Source of the DNA: CAZUCE01 sp964619265
GTDB lineage: Bacteria > Planctomycetota > UBA1135 > GCA-002686595
Direction: 5' to 3'
Length of the DNA stretch: 64,000 bases
Assembly: GCA_964619265.1 (NCBI GenBank)
Contig: CAZUCE010000009.1
Location: 62,001 to 126,000, forward strand
In this document: piece after piece, positions 43,959-51,034 of the stretch
Position numbering within the stretch: position 1 is the stretch's first letter
How the letters are laid out: each line of letters opens with the position of its first letter
Notes under the pieces: generated by a model
Seen by the model: only the letters and a program-made list of their open reading frames with translations
Database searches by the model: none
What the model was told of the DNA's origin: nothing
Position numbers and translations under genes: made by a program

Positions 43959-44306
43959 TCAGAGCTGGCTCGCGTAGAGCTCGTCGTTGAAGCCGACGAT
44001 CCAGGTCTTGCCGCGGCGCAGGGTCGGCGCGCGGAGATTGCCTGTCGGGCCTAGGACCACCGCAGCCAGTTCGCTGGCTGTGAGCGGCTGCTTGGTGAGA
44101 TCGAAGTCGGTGATCTTCTTGCCCTTCGCCACGTGAAGTTTCGAGGCTCCAGCGAAAAGGTCTGCGAGATCGGCCTTCCCGAAGCGCTCTTTTCCGGCGT
44201 TGACCGTCTCCCGGACGGTCGCGCCCGACGACTCAAGATGAGCGTCGGCGCGCTTGCAGCTTGTTCAGCCCTTGCGGTGGTAGTACCAGTCGATGCGTTT
44301 TCCCAT
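43959..44306 (-). CDS. ArsC/Spx-like thioredoxin-fold protein with in-frame UGA (probable selenoprotein)
   Basis: Read from the ATG at 44306: MGKRIDWYYHRKG, then TGA (44265-44267, codon 14), then TSCKRADAHLESS and so on to the TGA stop at 43959-43961, 115 residues in all. The UGA takes the place of the first Cys of the ArsC/Spx redox motif: the reading is KG-U-TSC, where Spx-type proteins have CTSC. The middle LTASELAAVVLGP and the end NLRAPTLRRGKTWIVGFN match the C-terminal half of this family. The frame has no other stop. A hairpin follows the UGA (44220-44253). The gene is easily missed by an annotation tool that ends at UGA. Other genes here use UGA as a stop. I infer selenocysteine at residue 14; a sense-codon change to Cys would also explain it. 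It may act as a reductase or redox sensor. Confidence 0.78.
44220..44253 (-). promoter_or_regulatory. Possible SECIS hairpin of the ArsC-like gene
   Basis: Beginning 12 bases after the UGA, GCGCGCCGACG pairs with CGTCGGGCGCG over ten pairs with one bulged G. An upper stem CTCA/TGAG closes a TCT loop, with a bulged T beside it. The loop is 27-29 bases from the UGA, inside the range for bacterial SECIS elements. However, the loop lacks the G usually found at its start. Confidence 0.45.
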
Positions 44307-44412
44307 GGGCCCCAGGATAAGTCAGAAGACCGAGTCCACGAAAGGCACGACAGCCGGAAAGGCCTACAAGAAGACCAACAGGGCGGCAGCGAGCAAGAGC
44401 CGGCCCATCCGG

Positions 44413-44476
44413 GGGCGCCGTCTACCAAGGGCGCCTTCAACCAAGGGCGCCGTCTACCAAGGACACCGTCCACCAA
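44413..44476. repeat. Four-copy 16-bp tandem repeat
   Basis: Unit gggcgccgtctaccaa. Copies 1 and 3 (44413-44428 and 44445-44460) are identical, and copies 2 and 4 differ at a few positions. It lies 107 bases upstream of the ArsC-like start. There are no spacers, so it is not a CRISPR array. Confidence 0.85.
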
Positions 44477-44522
44477 TACGGGCCGGACAGAAGTCCAGAA
44501 CCCACCCGCCGGTCGTGGCGAG

Positions 44523-44942
44523 TCCTGTCCCGCCCTATTCGAGGCTCTCCTTTCGGTCCCGTTCGACTTGATCGAGGCTTACCAGCGCGCCGCGGTTTTG
44601 ATCGAGCGATCCTACGCGGGACCAGAGAGCGCGATCGAGACAACGGAGGGACCTCTGCTGGTTCTCGACGCTCCGAGTTCGTACGGACCCTTGCTTTGCG
44701 ACCAACTGGCCGTTCCGTTCGCATCGGCTCCGCCCCTCGGACCCCATCGGCCCGAACGACTGCTCGGCGGGACGAACCTCCAACCTCACGGCATGGGGCC
44801 CCTTCCGGTCTGGGCGGTGTTCATCGCCTTGCAACCGGGTGGTCAGGTTCTGCGATGGAAGGAAGCTCTAGGGATTTTTCGATCCGGAAGACCTGAGCGG
44901 TTGGCCGACTCGTGTGCGAGCGAAACCGACCCAAGCGAGTGA
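44523..44942 (+). pseudogene. Possible decayed fragment of a membrane protein's C-terminal region
   Basis: This open stretch gives a coherent translation with segments VPFDLIEAYQRAAVLIE, LLVLDAPSSYGPLLC and PVWAVFIALQPGGQVLRW. The pattern loosely resembles the C-terminal soluble domain of the GT-C-like protein at 36606-38264 (an LTQAPNPLALLGP-like segment). There is no start codon context and nothing upstream, so it may be a gene remnant or chance. Low confidence. Confidence 0.25.
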
Positions 44943-45036
44943 TTTTCGTGTTGTTGCTTCCAGCTCGATAGGATTTCGGACGGGGACGGGTTCTTCCGCA
45001 CACTTCGTACGGGGGGCTTGGACAGACGGAAATCCG

Positions 45037-47580
45037 ATGGTGAAGACCCTTCAAACCAAACCGCACCTAGGCGAGATTCGATCGGTTCTCGTTCAGGCTG
45101 TCTGGATGCTCGGCGGGCTGGTCTCTTGCTCCGGTCGGTCTGAAACTGTTGAGGGGTTGGTGGACGTTGAGCTGGATCTGCTCCGGAACGCGCCCGACCT
45201 CGTGGTAGAGGAGCTCGGCTACATCGAGCCGGAACCTGGGAGACCGTTTGGGAACCGAGCCGTTGGAACCTGGCGCTATGCGGGCGGCGTGCCGGCGGCA
45301 CCCAAGGACGGGGCGGGCCGATCTTCCGAGACTCCCATGGCGGAATGCGTCCACCCGTCTGGAGGTGTCCTGTTGGGGAAGACCAGGCGCGAAGACACCT
45401 CGGTCTCCCTGTGGCTGGGTGCACCCGCGGTGGGGCTCGACGGCCAAGTCGTCGAACTGCTTGTTGAATTGAACGACGTCGAAATCGGGCGGGTGGAGCT
45501 TCCGGACGAACCAGAGGAGTTTCGCTTCGAAGTTCCCCGTCGCCTTTGGAGCGTGGGGGACAATCTTCTGAAGATCACCGGGCCGACCACCTTCGGGGGG
45601 CCCGGGCACGGCTCGGGTGCTTATCGGCTCGGCCCGATCAGCTGGGGTCATCCGGCTCGGGTACGCGCGGAGCTTGACGCGCGGATTCTCCGAATGGCTC
45701 CGTTTACCAGCGCGGGCTACGGGATCGAGCCTCGCGGAGCTGGCCTTCTCGAATTCTCCGTGTCCCCGGCAACAGGTGGGGTTCTCGACTGGGAGCTCGT
45801 TCGCTTTGACCCGATCTCCTTCGAGGAGTCCGAGTCGATCGTAGACGGCGAGCGTGCACTGGAAGCAGGCGAGGACCTCGAGCTCGAATTGGCCTTCGAG
45901 GCGGGCTCTAGCCCTTTGCGATTCAAACTCGGCTGGCGGAGCGAGTCTGGTGGAGAGCTCACGGTGTCCCGCGCGGTGGTCCAGGCCCGTGCTCCGGAGC
46001 GTCCCGATGTGATCTTGATAGGCATCGACACCTTTTCCGCTTCTCACACCAGCTTGTACGGCTACCCGCGCCCAACTACGCCGCGGTTGAGCGAGTTTGC
46101 GAGCGAGGCCATTCTGTTCGATCCGTTGATCACCAACGCGACCTGGACGCTACCAAGCTTCTTGTCGATGTTGAGCGGCTTGCCGTCCGGCGCCCATCAG
46201 TTCGATCGGGTCGACGGCCGCGTCGAGCGAGTGCAAGGGTGGGAGACGCTACAGCTCGCGCCGAACCGCTGGACTTTGGCGGAAGCCTTCCTCGGCGCTG
46301 GCTGGCGAACCGGAGCCTTCGTGGACACACCCTGGATTTCGCCCGAGTTTGGGTTCGAGCAGGGCTTTGAGGTGCTCGATTCGTCGAGCGTGTTAACGCC
46401 GCTCGCCGACCGAGACGGCGGTTTGACGCAGGTGGTTTCTCTCGCCGAGGATTGGTTGGACACCCACGCGAAAGGCGAGCCTTCGTTTCTGTTCCTGCAC
46501 GCCTACGACCTTCACGGCCCGTACCTGGCGCCGCCCGTATGGCGCGAACGGTTCGCCGACAACCCGCCGGGCGAGTGGCCTGAGTCCGTTCCTGTGGACG
46601 GACCGCTGCCCGGTTGGGATGCGGTGGCAACCTACATAGTGCGGGGTGAACAGCCCGAGGGGCCGCTGCCGCCGCGCATGGATCCACGCCGGTTCGTCAA
46701 CGCCTACGACGCGGGCATCGCGGAGGTCGATGCGAAGCTCGGCGAGTTGTTCGACCGCTGGCGGGCGGACGGCCGACTGGATCGTTCAATTCTGATGCTG
46801 ACCTCAGACCACGGTGAGTCCATGACCGAACAGCATCGACTGTTCGGGCACGCATCGATCGGTAGTGCAGTCACGCGCGTGCCGTTGATGGTTCGTCTGC
46901 CAAACGGGGAGCACGGAGGCACGCGGATTCGGGGCCCCTATCAAACCGTGGACCTGATGCCGACTCTTCTCGAGCTGTGCGGATTTGACCTATCGGAACG
47001 AGGCTTGCCCGGAAGATCCGCTGCTGCCGAGCTGCGCGGCACAGCTCCAGGGCGAGATTCCGTCGCGCAGGCGGAACGAATTGTGGTGACCCAGCACGGC
47101 ACCTATGACCATCAAGCTTTGGAACAAGGGCGTTGGAGGCTCGTGCGCATCCGTCCCTACGAAGATCCCGTGGGAGCGCGCCTCACCTATCCGTTCATGG
47201 ATCCCAAGTGGCGCCAGCGGTACTTCCCCGAAACCGTAGACGGTACGACCCTGGCCGATGGGGTCCGGATCGCTGCTCGCCATGACACGCTCGAAGAAAT
47301 CAGCGACCTGATCAACGGCGGGTTGCCAGCGGAGGCCGTATTTCTCTACGACCTGGGCGCCGATCCCCTCGAGCTCCAAGATCTGGCCGCCGACCAACCG
47401 GACCTCGTCTTTGAGCTGTTGGCCCAGCTCGACGCCGCCCTGGAAGGCACTGAGCGCTTGCGCAAGCTTGGCCGACCTGCCGAGGCGGTACGCGGAATCA
47501 CCGAGTCCGACCTCGAGATTTTACGCGCGTTCGGCTACGTCGAGTCCGCTCCGGAAAGCGATCCAGAGCACGACGACTAA
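45037..47580 (+). CDS. Sulfatase-family (alkaline-phosphatase-fold) lipoprotein
   Basis: An 847-residue exported protein. A signal peptide with lipobox LVSC puts the lipidated Cys near residue 28. Residues about 30-310 form beta-rich N-terminal domains. From about 320 the sulfatase fold begins: DVILIGIDTFSASHTSLYGY (about 324-343), PRPTTPRLSEFA, then the nucleophile region ATWTLPSFLSMLSGLPSG. Here, Thr/Ser replaces the Cys of true sulfatases (C-x-P-x-R), as in sulfatase-fold phosphotransferases. Later FLHAYDLHGPYLAP, LTSDHGESMTEQHRLFGH (about 588-605) and the C-terminal metal residues are present. It may be a phosphoglycerol or phosphoethanolamine transferase rather than a sulfatase. The start is the ATG at 45037. 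Confidence 0.85.
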   Translation: MVKTLQTKPHLGEIRSVLVQAVWMLGGLVSCSGRSETVEGLVDVELDLLRNAPDLVVEELGYIEPEPGRPFGNRAVGTWRYAGGVPAAPKDGAGRSSETPMAECVHPSGGVLLGKTRREDTSVSLWLGAPAVGLDGQVVELLVELNDVEIGRVELPDEPEEFRFEVPRRLWSVGDNLLKITGPTTFGGPGHGSGAYRLGPISWGHPARVRAELDARILRMAPFTSAGYGIEPRGAGLLEFSVSPATGGVLDWELVRFDPISFEESESIVDGERALEAGEDLELELAFEAGSSPLRFKLGWRSESGGELTVSRAVVQARAPERPDVILIGIDTFSASHTSLYGYPRPTTPRLSEFASEAILFDPLITNATWTLPSFLSMLSGLPSGAHQFDRVDGRVERVQGWETLQLAPNRWTLAEAFLGAGWRTGAFVDTPWISPEFGFEQGFEVLDSSSVLTPLADRDGGLTQVVSLAEDWLDTHAKGEPSFLFLHAYDLHGPYLAPPVWRERFADNPPGEWPESVPVDGPLPGWDAVATYIVRGEQPEGPLPPRMDPRRFVNAYDAGIAEVDAKLGELFDRWRADGRLDRSILMLTSDHGESMTEQHRLFGHASIGSAVTRVPLMVRLPNGEHGGTRIRGPYQTVDLMPTLLELCGFDLSERGLPGRSAAAELRGTAPGRDSVAQAERIVVTQHGTYDHQALEQGRWRLVRIRPYEDPVGARLTYPFMDPKWRQRYFPETVDGTTLADGVRIAARHDTLEEISDLINGGLPAEAVFLYDLGADPLELQDLAADQPDLVFELLAQLDAALEGTERLRKLGRPAEAVRGITESDLEILRAFGYVESAPESDPEHDD

Positions 47581-47651
47581 TCTCTCGCTGGTGCGGGAAC
47601 GTCGACTGCGTTCACCCGTGCAGCGCATGCGCGACGAGCTTTGAGATCGAC

Positions 47652-48275
47652 TTACTTGTCGTTCTGCATGACGCGTTCGGTCCATTCGCGGATCTTCGCG
47701 AAGCGCGGCGAGAGCCGGAGGACTCCCGTGATCATTCCGGGCAGGCTCTGGGGATCGAGCGTCGAAGTGTCGACTAAGCCGAAGTGGGCAAACGGAGCGA
47801 TCGCGAGGTCGGCCGTGGAAATCTCGCTGTCGACCAGGAATGCGCGCTGTTCGAGCGCGGCTTCGACCCGCGGCATGAACTCGTTGTACATCTTATTGAA
47901 CGGTTCGAGGTCAGCCGGCGATTTGCCATCCATCAGACCGTTGATGATCTGGCCGAGGACCGGGCCGAGGCCGAAGCGCGTGAGGTTCTCCCAACCCTCG
48001 ATGTCGCGCATACCTTCGCGGCTATCACGAAACAGGCGCGGGCCCTCAAAGTTGGCATCCAGGTAGCGAACGATGCCGAACGAATCGTAGATCGAGCGCC
48101 CTTCGTGCTTGAGGACAGGCGTTAGTGGCTGCCCGGTGGCTTCAACCATCGCCTCACGGCCGTCGAATCCGGAGCAGGCCACTGTGTCGTATTCGAGGCC
48201 TTTGACGCCCAGCGCGAGCCGGACTTTGGTGTTGAAAGGAGAGGGAGGAAGCGTAAGCAGAGTGAGGTCAGCCAT
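47652..48275 (-). CDS. Glutathione S-transferase family protein
   Basis: A 207-residue cytosolic GST. The thioredoxin-like N-terminal domain begins LTLLTLPPSPFNTKVRLALG (about 4-23), with Ser/Pro where a catalytic Ser or Tyr may sit, and contains TPVLKHEGRSIYDSFGIVRYLD (glutathione-binding SxxI, in parts). The C-terminal all-helical domain follows. GSTs attach glutathione to electrophiles or act as peroxidases. It is preceded on the same strand by a TetR regulator (gap 102 bases), which suggests a regulated stress pair. Confidence 0.88.
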   Translation of the reverse strand: MADLTLLTLPPSPFNTKVRLALGVKGLEYDTVACSGFDGREAMVEATGQPLTPVLKHEGRSIYDSFGIVRYLDANFEGPRLFRDSREGMRDIEGWENLTRFGLGPVLGQIINGLMDGKSPADLEPFNKMYNEFMPRVEAALEQRAFLVDSEISTADLAIAPFAHFGLVDTSTLDPQSLPGMITGVLRLSPRFAKIREWTERVMQNDK

Positions 48276-48377
48276 GGGAGGAATAGGGTGTAGGCGCTGA
48301 TGCGCTGAATCGGGAAGAGGGGAGCAGAAGGCCGAGGCGTCTCCCGCGAAGGGGTGAACGACTCGATAGAGAAACAG

Positions 48378-48983
48378 CTAGGGGAGCTGGCAACTTGCGT
48401 GGGCGGCCTCGAGCTGGCCCGTAAGTCGGTCGACGGCTTGCGCGATGGTCGCGTCCAAGCCCTCGAAGCGGGCGAGCAGCGCGAGCCCGAGGAAAGTCGT
48501 CGACCAGGCCGAAGCTTCGAGTTCGGCATGGAAATCCCCCGGAAGCTCGCCCTCACGCTTAGCTCGCTCGAAGCCTTGTTCGAGGAGCCCGCGCAATGCG
48601 GCGAAGTGATTGCTTACGAGCAGGCGAACTTCTTCGTCCACCGATTCGATGCCTGTATTGACCATCAGGCAACCGCGCCCGGCGCCCGGGTGATCCGGAG
48701 CCAGCAGGCCGCGAGCCATGTCGATCAACGCTCGCACGGCGGAGTCGGATTCTTGCAAGTGAGCGCGATGTCCTGCGAGCATGCGTTCGCCGTAGGCGCG
48801 CAGAGCGTGAAGGAATAGCTGGCGCTTGTTTCCGAAGCTGTCGTACAGGCTTTGGCGCCCGATCGCCCCCAGTTCCATGACTTCGTCCAGGGTCGTGTCC
48901 TCGTAACCGCGAGTCCAAAAGACCTCCATCGCGGCTTCGAGGACCCGATCGGGGTCGAACTGTCTGGGACGTCCACGGGACAT
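48378..48983 (-). CDS. TetR family transcriptional regulator
   Basis: A 201-residue DNA-binding repressor. The N-terminal helix-turn-helix lies in MSRGRPRQFDPDRVLEAAMEV, then FWTRGYEDTTLDEVMELGA and IGRQSLYDSFGNKRQLFLHAL (about 1-60), which is the standard TetR pattern. The C-terminal ligand domain has no specific match. The start is the ATG at 48983; the open frame upstream is Arg/Pro-rich. It is probably in one unit with the GST gene downstream. It may bind the TTGGA-N8-TCCAA palindrome upstream. Confidence 0.9.
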   Translation of the reverse strand: MSRGRPRQFDPDRVLEAAMEVFWTRGYEDTTLDEVMELGAIGRQSLYDSFGNKRQLFLHALRAYGERMLAGHRAHLQESDSAVRALIDMARGLLAPDHPGAGRGCLMVNTGIESVDEEVRLLVSNHFAALRGLLEQGFERAKREGELPGDFHAELEASAWSTTFLGLALLARFEGLDATIAQAVDRLTGQLEAAHASCQLP

Positions 48984-49185
48984 GGCGGCGTGTTCGGTCA
49001 GAGCCGTTCGGCTCAGCCTCGGGTCCAGGCCCGGATCGCTCCGCACTCGGAGCCGAGGCCGCTGTTCTCGCGGTGGCTCGCAGCGGCCGGGTTGTCGAGA
49101 CGTTGCATGGGGTGCGTGAATTGGAGAGGACGGTCTTTGGGGGCGCCGTTCGGATTCGTGCCGGCTACGGCGGGTTGGCAGAATA

Positions 49186-49203
49186 TTGGACTGCATGATC
49201 CAA
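49186..49203. promoter_or_regulatory. Palindrome, possible TetR operator
   Basis: TTGGA and TCCAA are separated by 8 bases, in an AT-rich patch about 200 bases upstream of the TetR start. The size and symmetry suit a TetR dimer, but no second copy was found. Confidence 0.3.
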
Positions 49204-49432
49204 AAAAGTCCAGACCTGGGCATCCTTCAGTCCGAGTTGGACAGGCCTCGAGACCAGCGCAGCGGGAGGCCCGCGGCAAGTGCCGAGAGCTACGTCGCCG
49301 GCGCGCCATGACTCTCTAGGCCTTGGGCCGCGGTGCGTCTTCTGGGAGACCCACGCCGCGCTCGCGCGACGAGGCCGAGTGTGTGAACCGTTTTTCGAGG
49401 ACCGGAATGCTCAACGGAGTCCGGCAGGCAAC

Positions 49433-49504
49433 CGGCCCCACGCTTCGCTGGACATCGGGCCCCACGCTTCGCTGGACATCAGGCCGCACGCTTCACTGGA
49501 CGTC
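49433..49504. repeat. Three-copy 24-bp tandem repeat
   Basis: Units begin at 49433, 49457 and 49481 (core cccacgcttcgctggacatc). Copies 1 and 2 are nearly identical; copy 3 differs at four or five positions. It lies about 190 bases before the proline dehydrogenase start. No spacers and no coding sense. Confidence 0.85.
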
Positions 49505-49691
49505 AGTTCGTCAGCTGGTGCGCTTGGCAACGCGACCGGGGCACTCGCGAGCAGAGCGTGCAACCGGCCGGCGCCGGGGAACTCCAAAGCCCCACCGCCG
49601 TTCCCCGGATTCTGGCCAATCTGAGAGGTTGCGGGAGGCCTCGACCCTCCCGGGCGTTGTGATCTCCCCGGCGACCGGCTCCAATGAACCG

Positions 49692-51008
49692 ATGACGAAC
49701 GCGGAAGGACCCGGCGAGGCGACACCCGCCTTCCAGCAGCCCGGCGGCCCACAGGCTCGCAGTCCGGAGCAGGCTCGCAGTCCGGAGCAGGCCCGCAATC
49801 CGGAGCAGGGCGGTCAGACCCGCCCGCTCCCTGACTTCACCGACACCGAACAGACCTTCCGGCACCTGTCCGGCGGCGAGTTGCGCCAGGCCAGCTGGCT
49901 GTTCGCCCTGATGGGCAAGCCCCTGGTGACCCGTTTGCTTTCCAGCTTGGGAGCCCTGGCCGTGCGCTGGCGCTTGCCCGGCGCGCAATGGGCTGTACGA
50001 AGAACGATCTATCGTCAGTTCGTCGGTGGCACCGACTTGAGCGACGCGCTTCCGACGATTCACCGGCTGTTCGAGCGCGGCGTGACGAGCATCCTCGACT
50101 ACGGCGTGGAAGCCAAGGCGGAAGAGGCGGACTTTGAGAACCTAGTCGAAGAGGTCTGCAGCGCGATCGAGTTCGGTGCAGAGGCTCCGGCTGCGGGTTC
50201 GGTGGTTGTCAAGGTCACCGGAATCGCTCCCAACGAGGTGCTCGAGGCCCAGAACGATCGGGCGATCGACTTCGCGGGCGAGTTGGATCCTCGATTCATC
50301 AAGGTCGTCGAGCGCCTCGATCGAATTTGTCGGACGGCCAAGGAGCAGGGCGTTCAGCTCTACCTGGACGCCGAAGAGACCTGGTACCAAAACACCGTCG
50401 ATCAGATCGCCGAAGAGATGATGCGTCGCACCAACCGCGAGCGCGTCGTTGTCCTCAACACCTTCCAGCTCTACCGGCACGACCGGCTCGCGTATCTGAA
50501 AGCCAGCTTTGAGCGTGCGGAAGCAGGCGGCTATCTGCTTGGGGCCAAGCTGGTCCGCGGGGCCTACATGGACAAGGAACGTGCCCGCGCGAAGGAGCAG
50601 GGCTACCCCTCACCGATCCAGCCCGACATCGAGTCCACGCACCGGGATTTCGATGCCGCGGTCCGCTTCTGCCTGGAACGGGTCGACAAGATTTGCACCA
50701 CGATTGGCAGTCACAACGAAGCCAGCACGCGCGGGGCTGCGGTTTACCTGGCTGAGAGCGACATCCCGCGCAATCACCCGCATGTGCGCTTCGCCCAGTT
50801 GCTGGGAATGAGCGACAACCTGACCTTCAACCTGGCCGAAGCGGGCTTCAACGCCTCGAAATACCTGGTCTACGGCCCGGTTCGCGAAGTGCTTCCGTAT
50901 TTGGTGCGCCGCGCCCAGGAAAACACGAGCGTCACCGGGGAGATGGGCCGCGAGCAACGTCTGCTCGAGTCCGAACGCAAGCGTCGCCGCGCCGCCAAGT
51001 CCCTCTAG
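49692..51008 (+). CDS. Proline dehydrogenase (FAD-dependent)
   Basis: A 438-residue enzyme that oxidises proline to 1-pyrroline-5-carboxylate, passing electrons to quinone. Residues 1-45 are a Gln/Pro-rich leader containing three six-residue repeats (QARSPE type; DNA 49752-49805), probably disordered. The (beta/alpha)8 barrel follows: FERGVTSILDYGVEAKAEEAD (about 118-138, in parts), VQLYLDAEETWYQN, NTFQLYRHDRLAYL, GAKLVRGAYMDKERARA and SHNEAS. The FAD/proline motif FAQLLGMSDNLTFNLAEAGF lies near 370, and the end YLVRRAQENTS is usual for PutA/PRODH. No P5C dehydrogenase gene or fusion is seen here. Confidence 0.92.
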   Translation: MTNAEGPGEATPAFQQPGGPQARSPEQARSPEQARNPEQGGQTRPLPDFTDTEQTFRHLSGGELRQASWLFALMGKPLVTRLLSSLGALAVRWRLPGAQWAVRRTIYRQFVGGTDLSDALPTIHRLFERGVTSILDYGVEAKAEEADFENLVEEVCSAIEFGAEAPAAGSVVVKVTGIAPNEVLEAQNDRAIDFAGELDPRFIKVVERLDRICRTAKEQGVQLYLDAEETWYQNTVDQIAEEMMRRTNRERVVVLNTFQLYRHDRLAYLKASFERAEAGGYLLGAKLVRGAYMDKERARAKEQGYPSPIQPDIESTHRDFDAAVRFCLERVDKICTTIGSHNEASTRGAAVYLAESDIPRNHPHVRFAQLLGMSDNLTFNLAEAGFNASKYLVYGPVREVLPYLVRRAQENTSVTGEMGREQRLLESERKRRRAAKSL

Positions 51009-51034
51009 AAGGCACCCACTGGCCTCGGGCCCGC

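Larger units (their letters stand above)
44307..45036. other. Intergenic region with a tandem repeat and a possible gene fragment
   Basis: A 730-base stretch between the ArsC-like gene (minus) and the sulfatase-like gene (plus). It holds a 16-base repeat in four copies (44413-44476). A plus-strand open frame near 44523-44942 reads like protein (VPFDLIEAYQRAAV, EGPLLVLDAPSSYGPLL) but lacks a start; it may be the end of a decayed membrane glycosyltransferase gene. Promoters of both flanking genes must lie here. Confidence 0.45.
48984..49691. other. Divergent intergenic region with tandem repeats
   Basis: A 708-base stretch between the TetR (minus) and proline dehydrogenase (plus) genes. It holds a TTGGA-N8-TCCAA palindrome (49186-49203) and three 24-base tandem copies (49433-49504). 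No gene is seen. Confidence 0.5.

Noticed and set aside
44413..44476. CRISPR array
   Set aside because: Copies of 16 bases are directly adjacent with no spacers, and there are no cas genes. The same applies to the 24-base repeat at 49433-49504.
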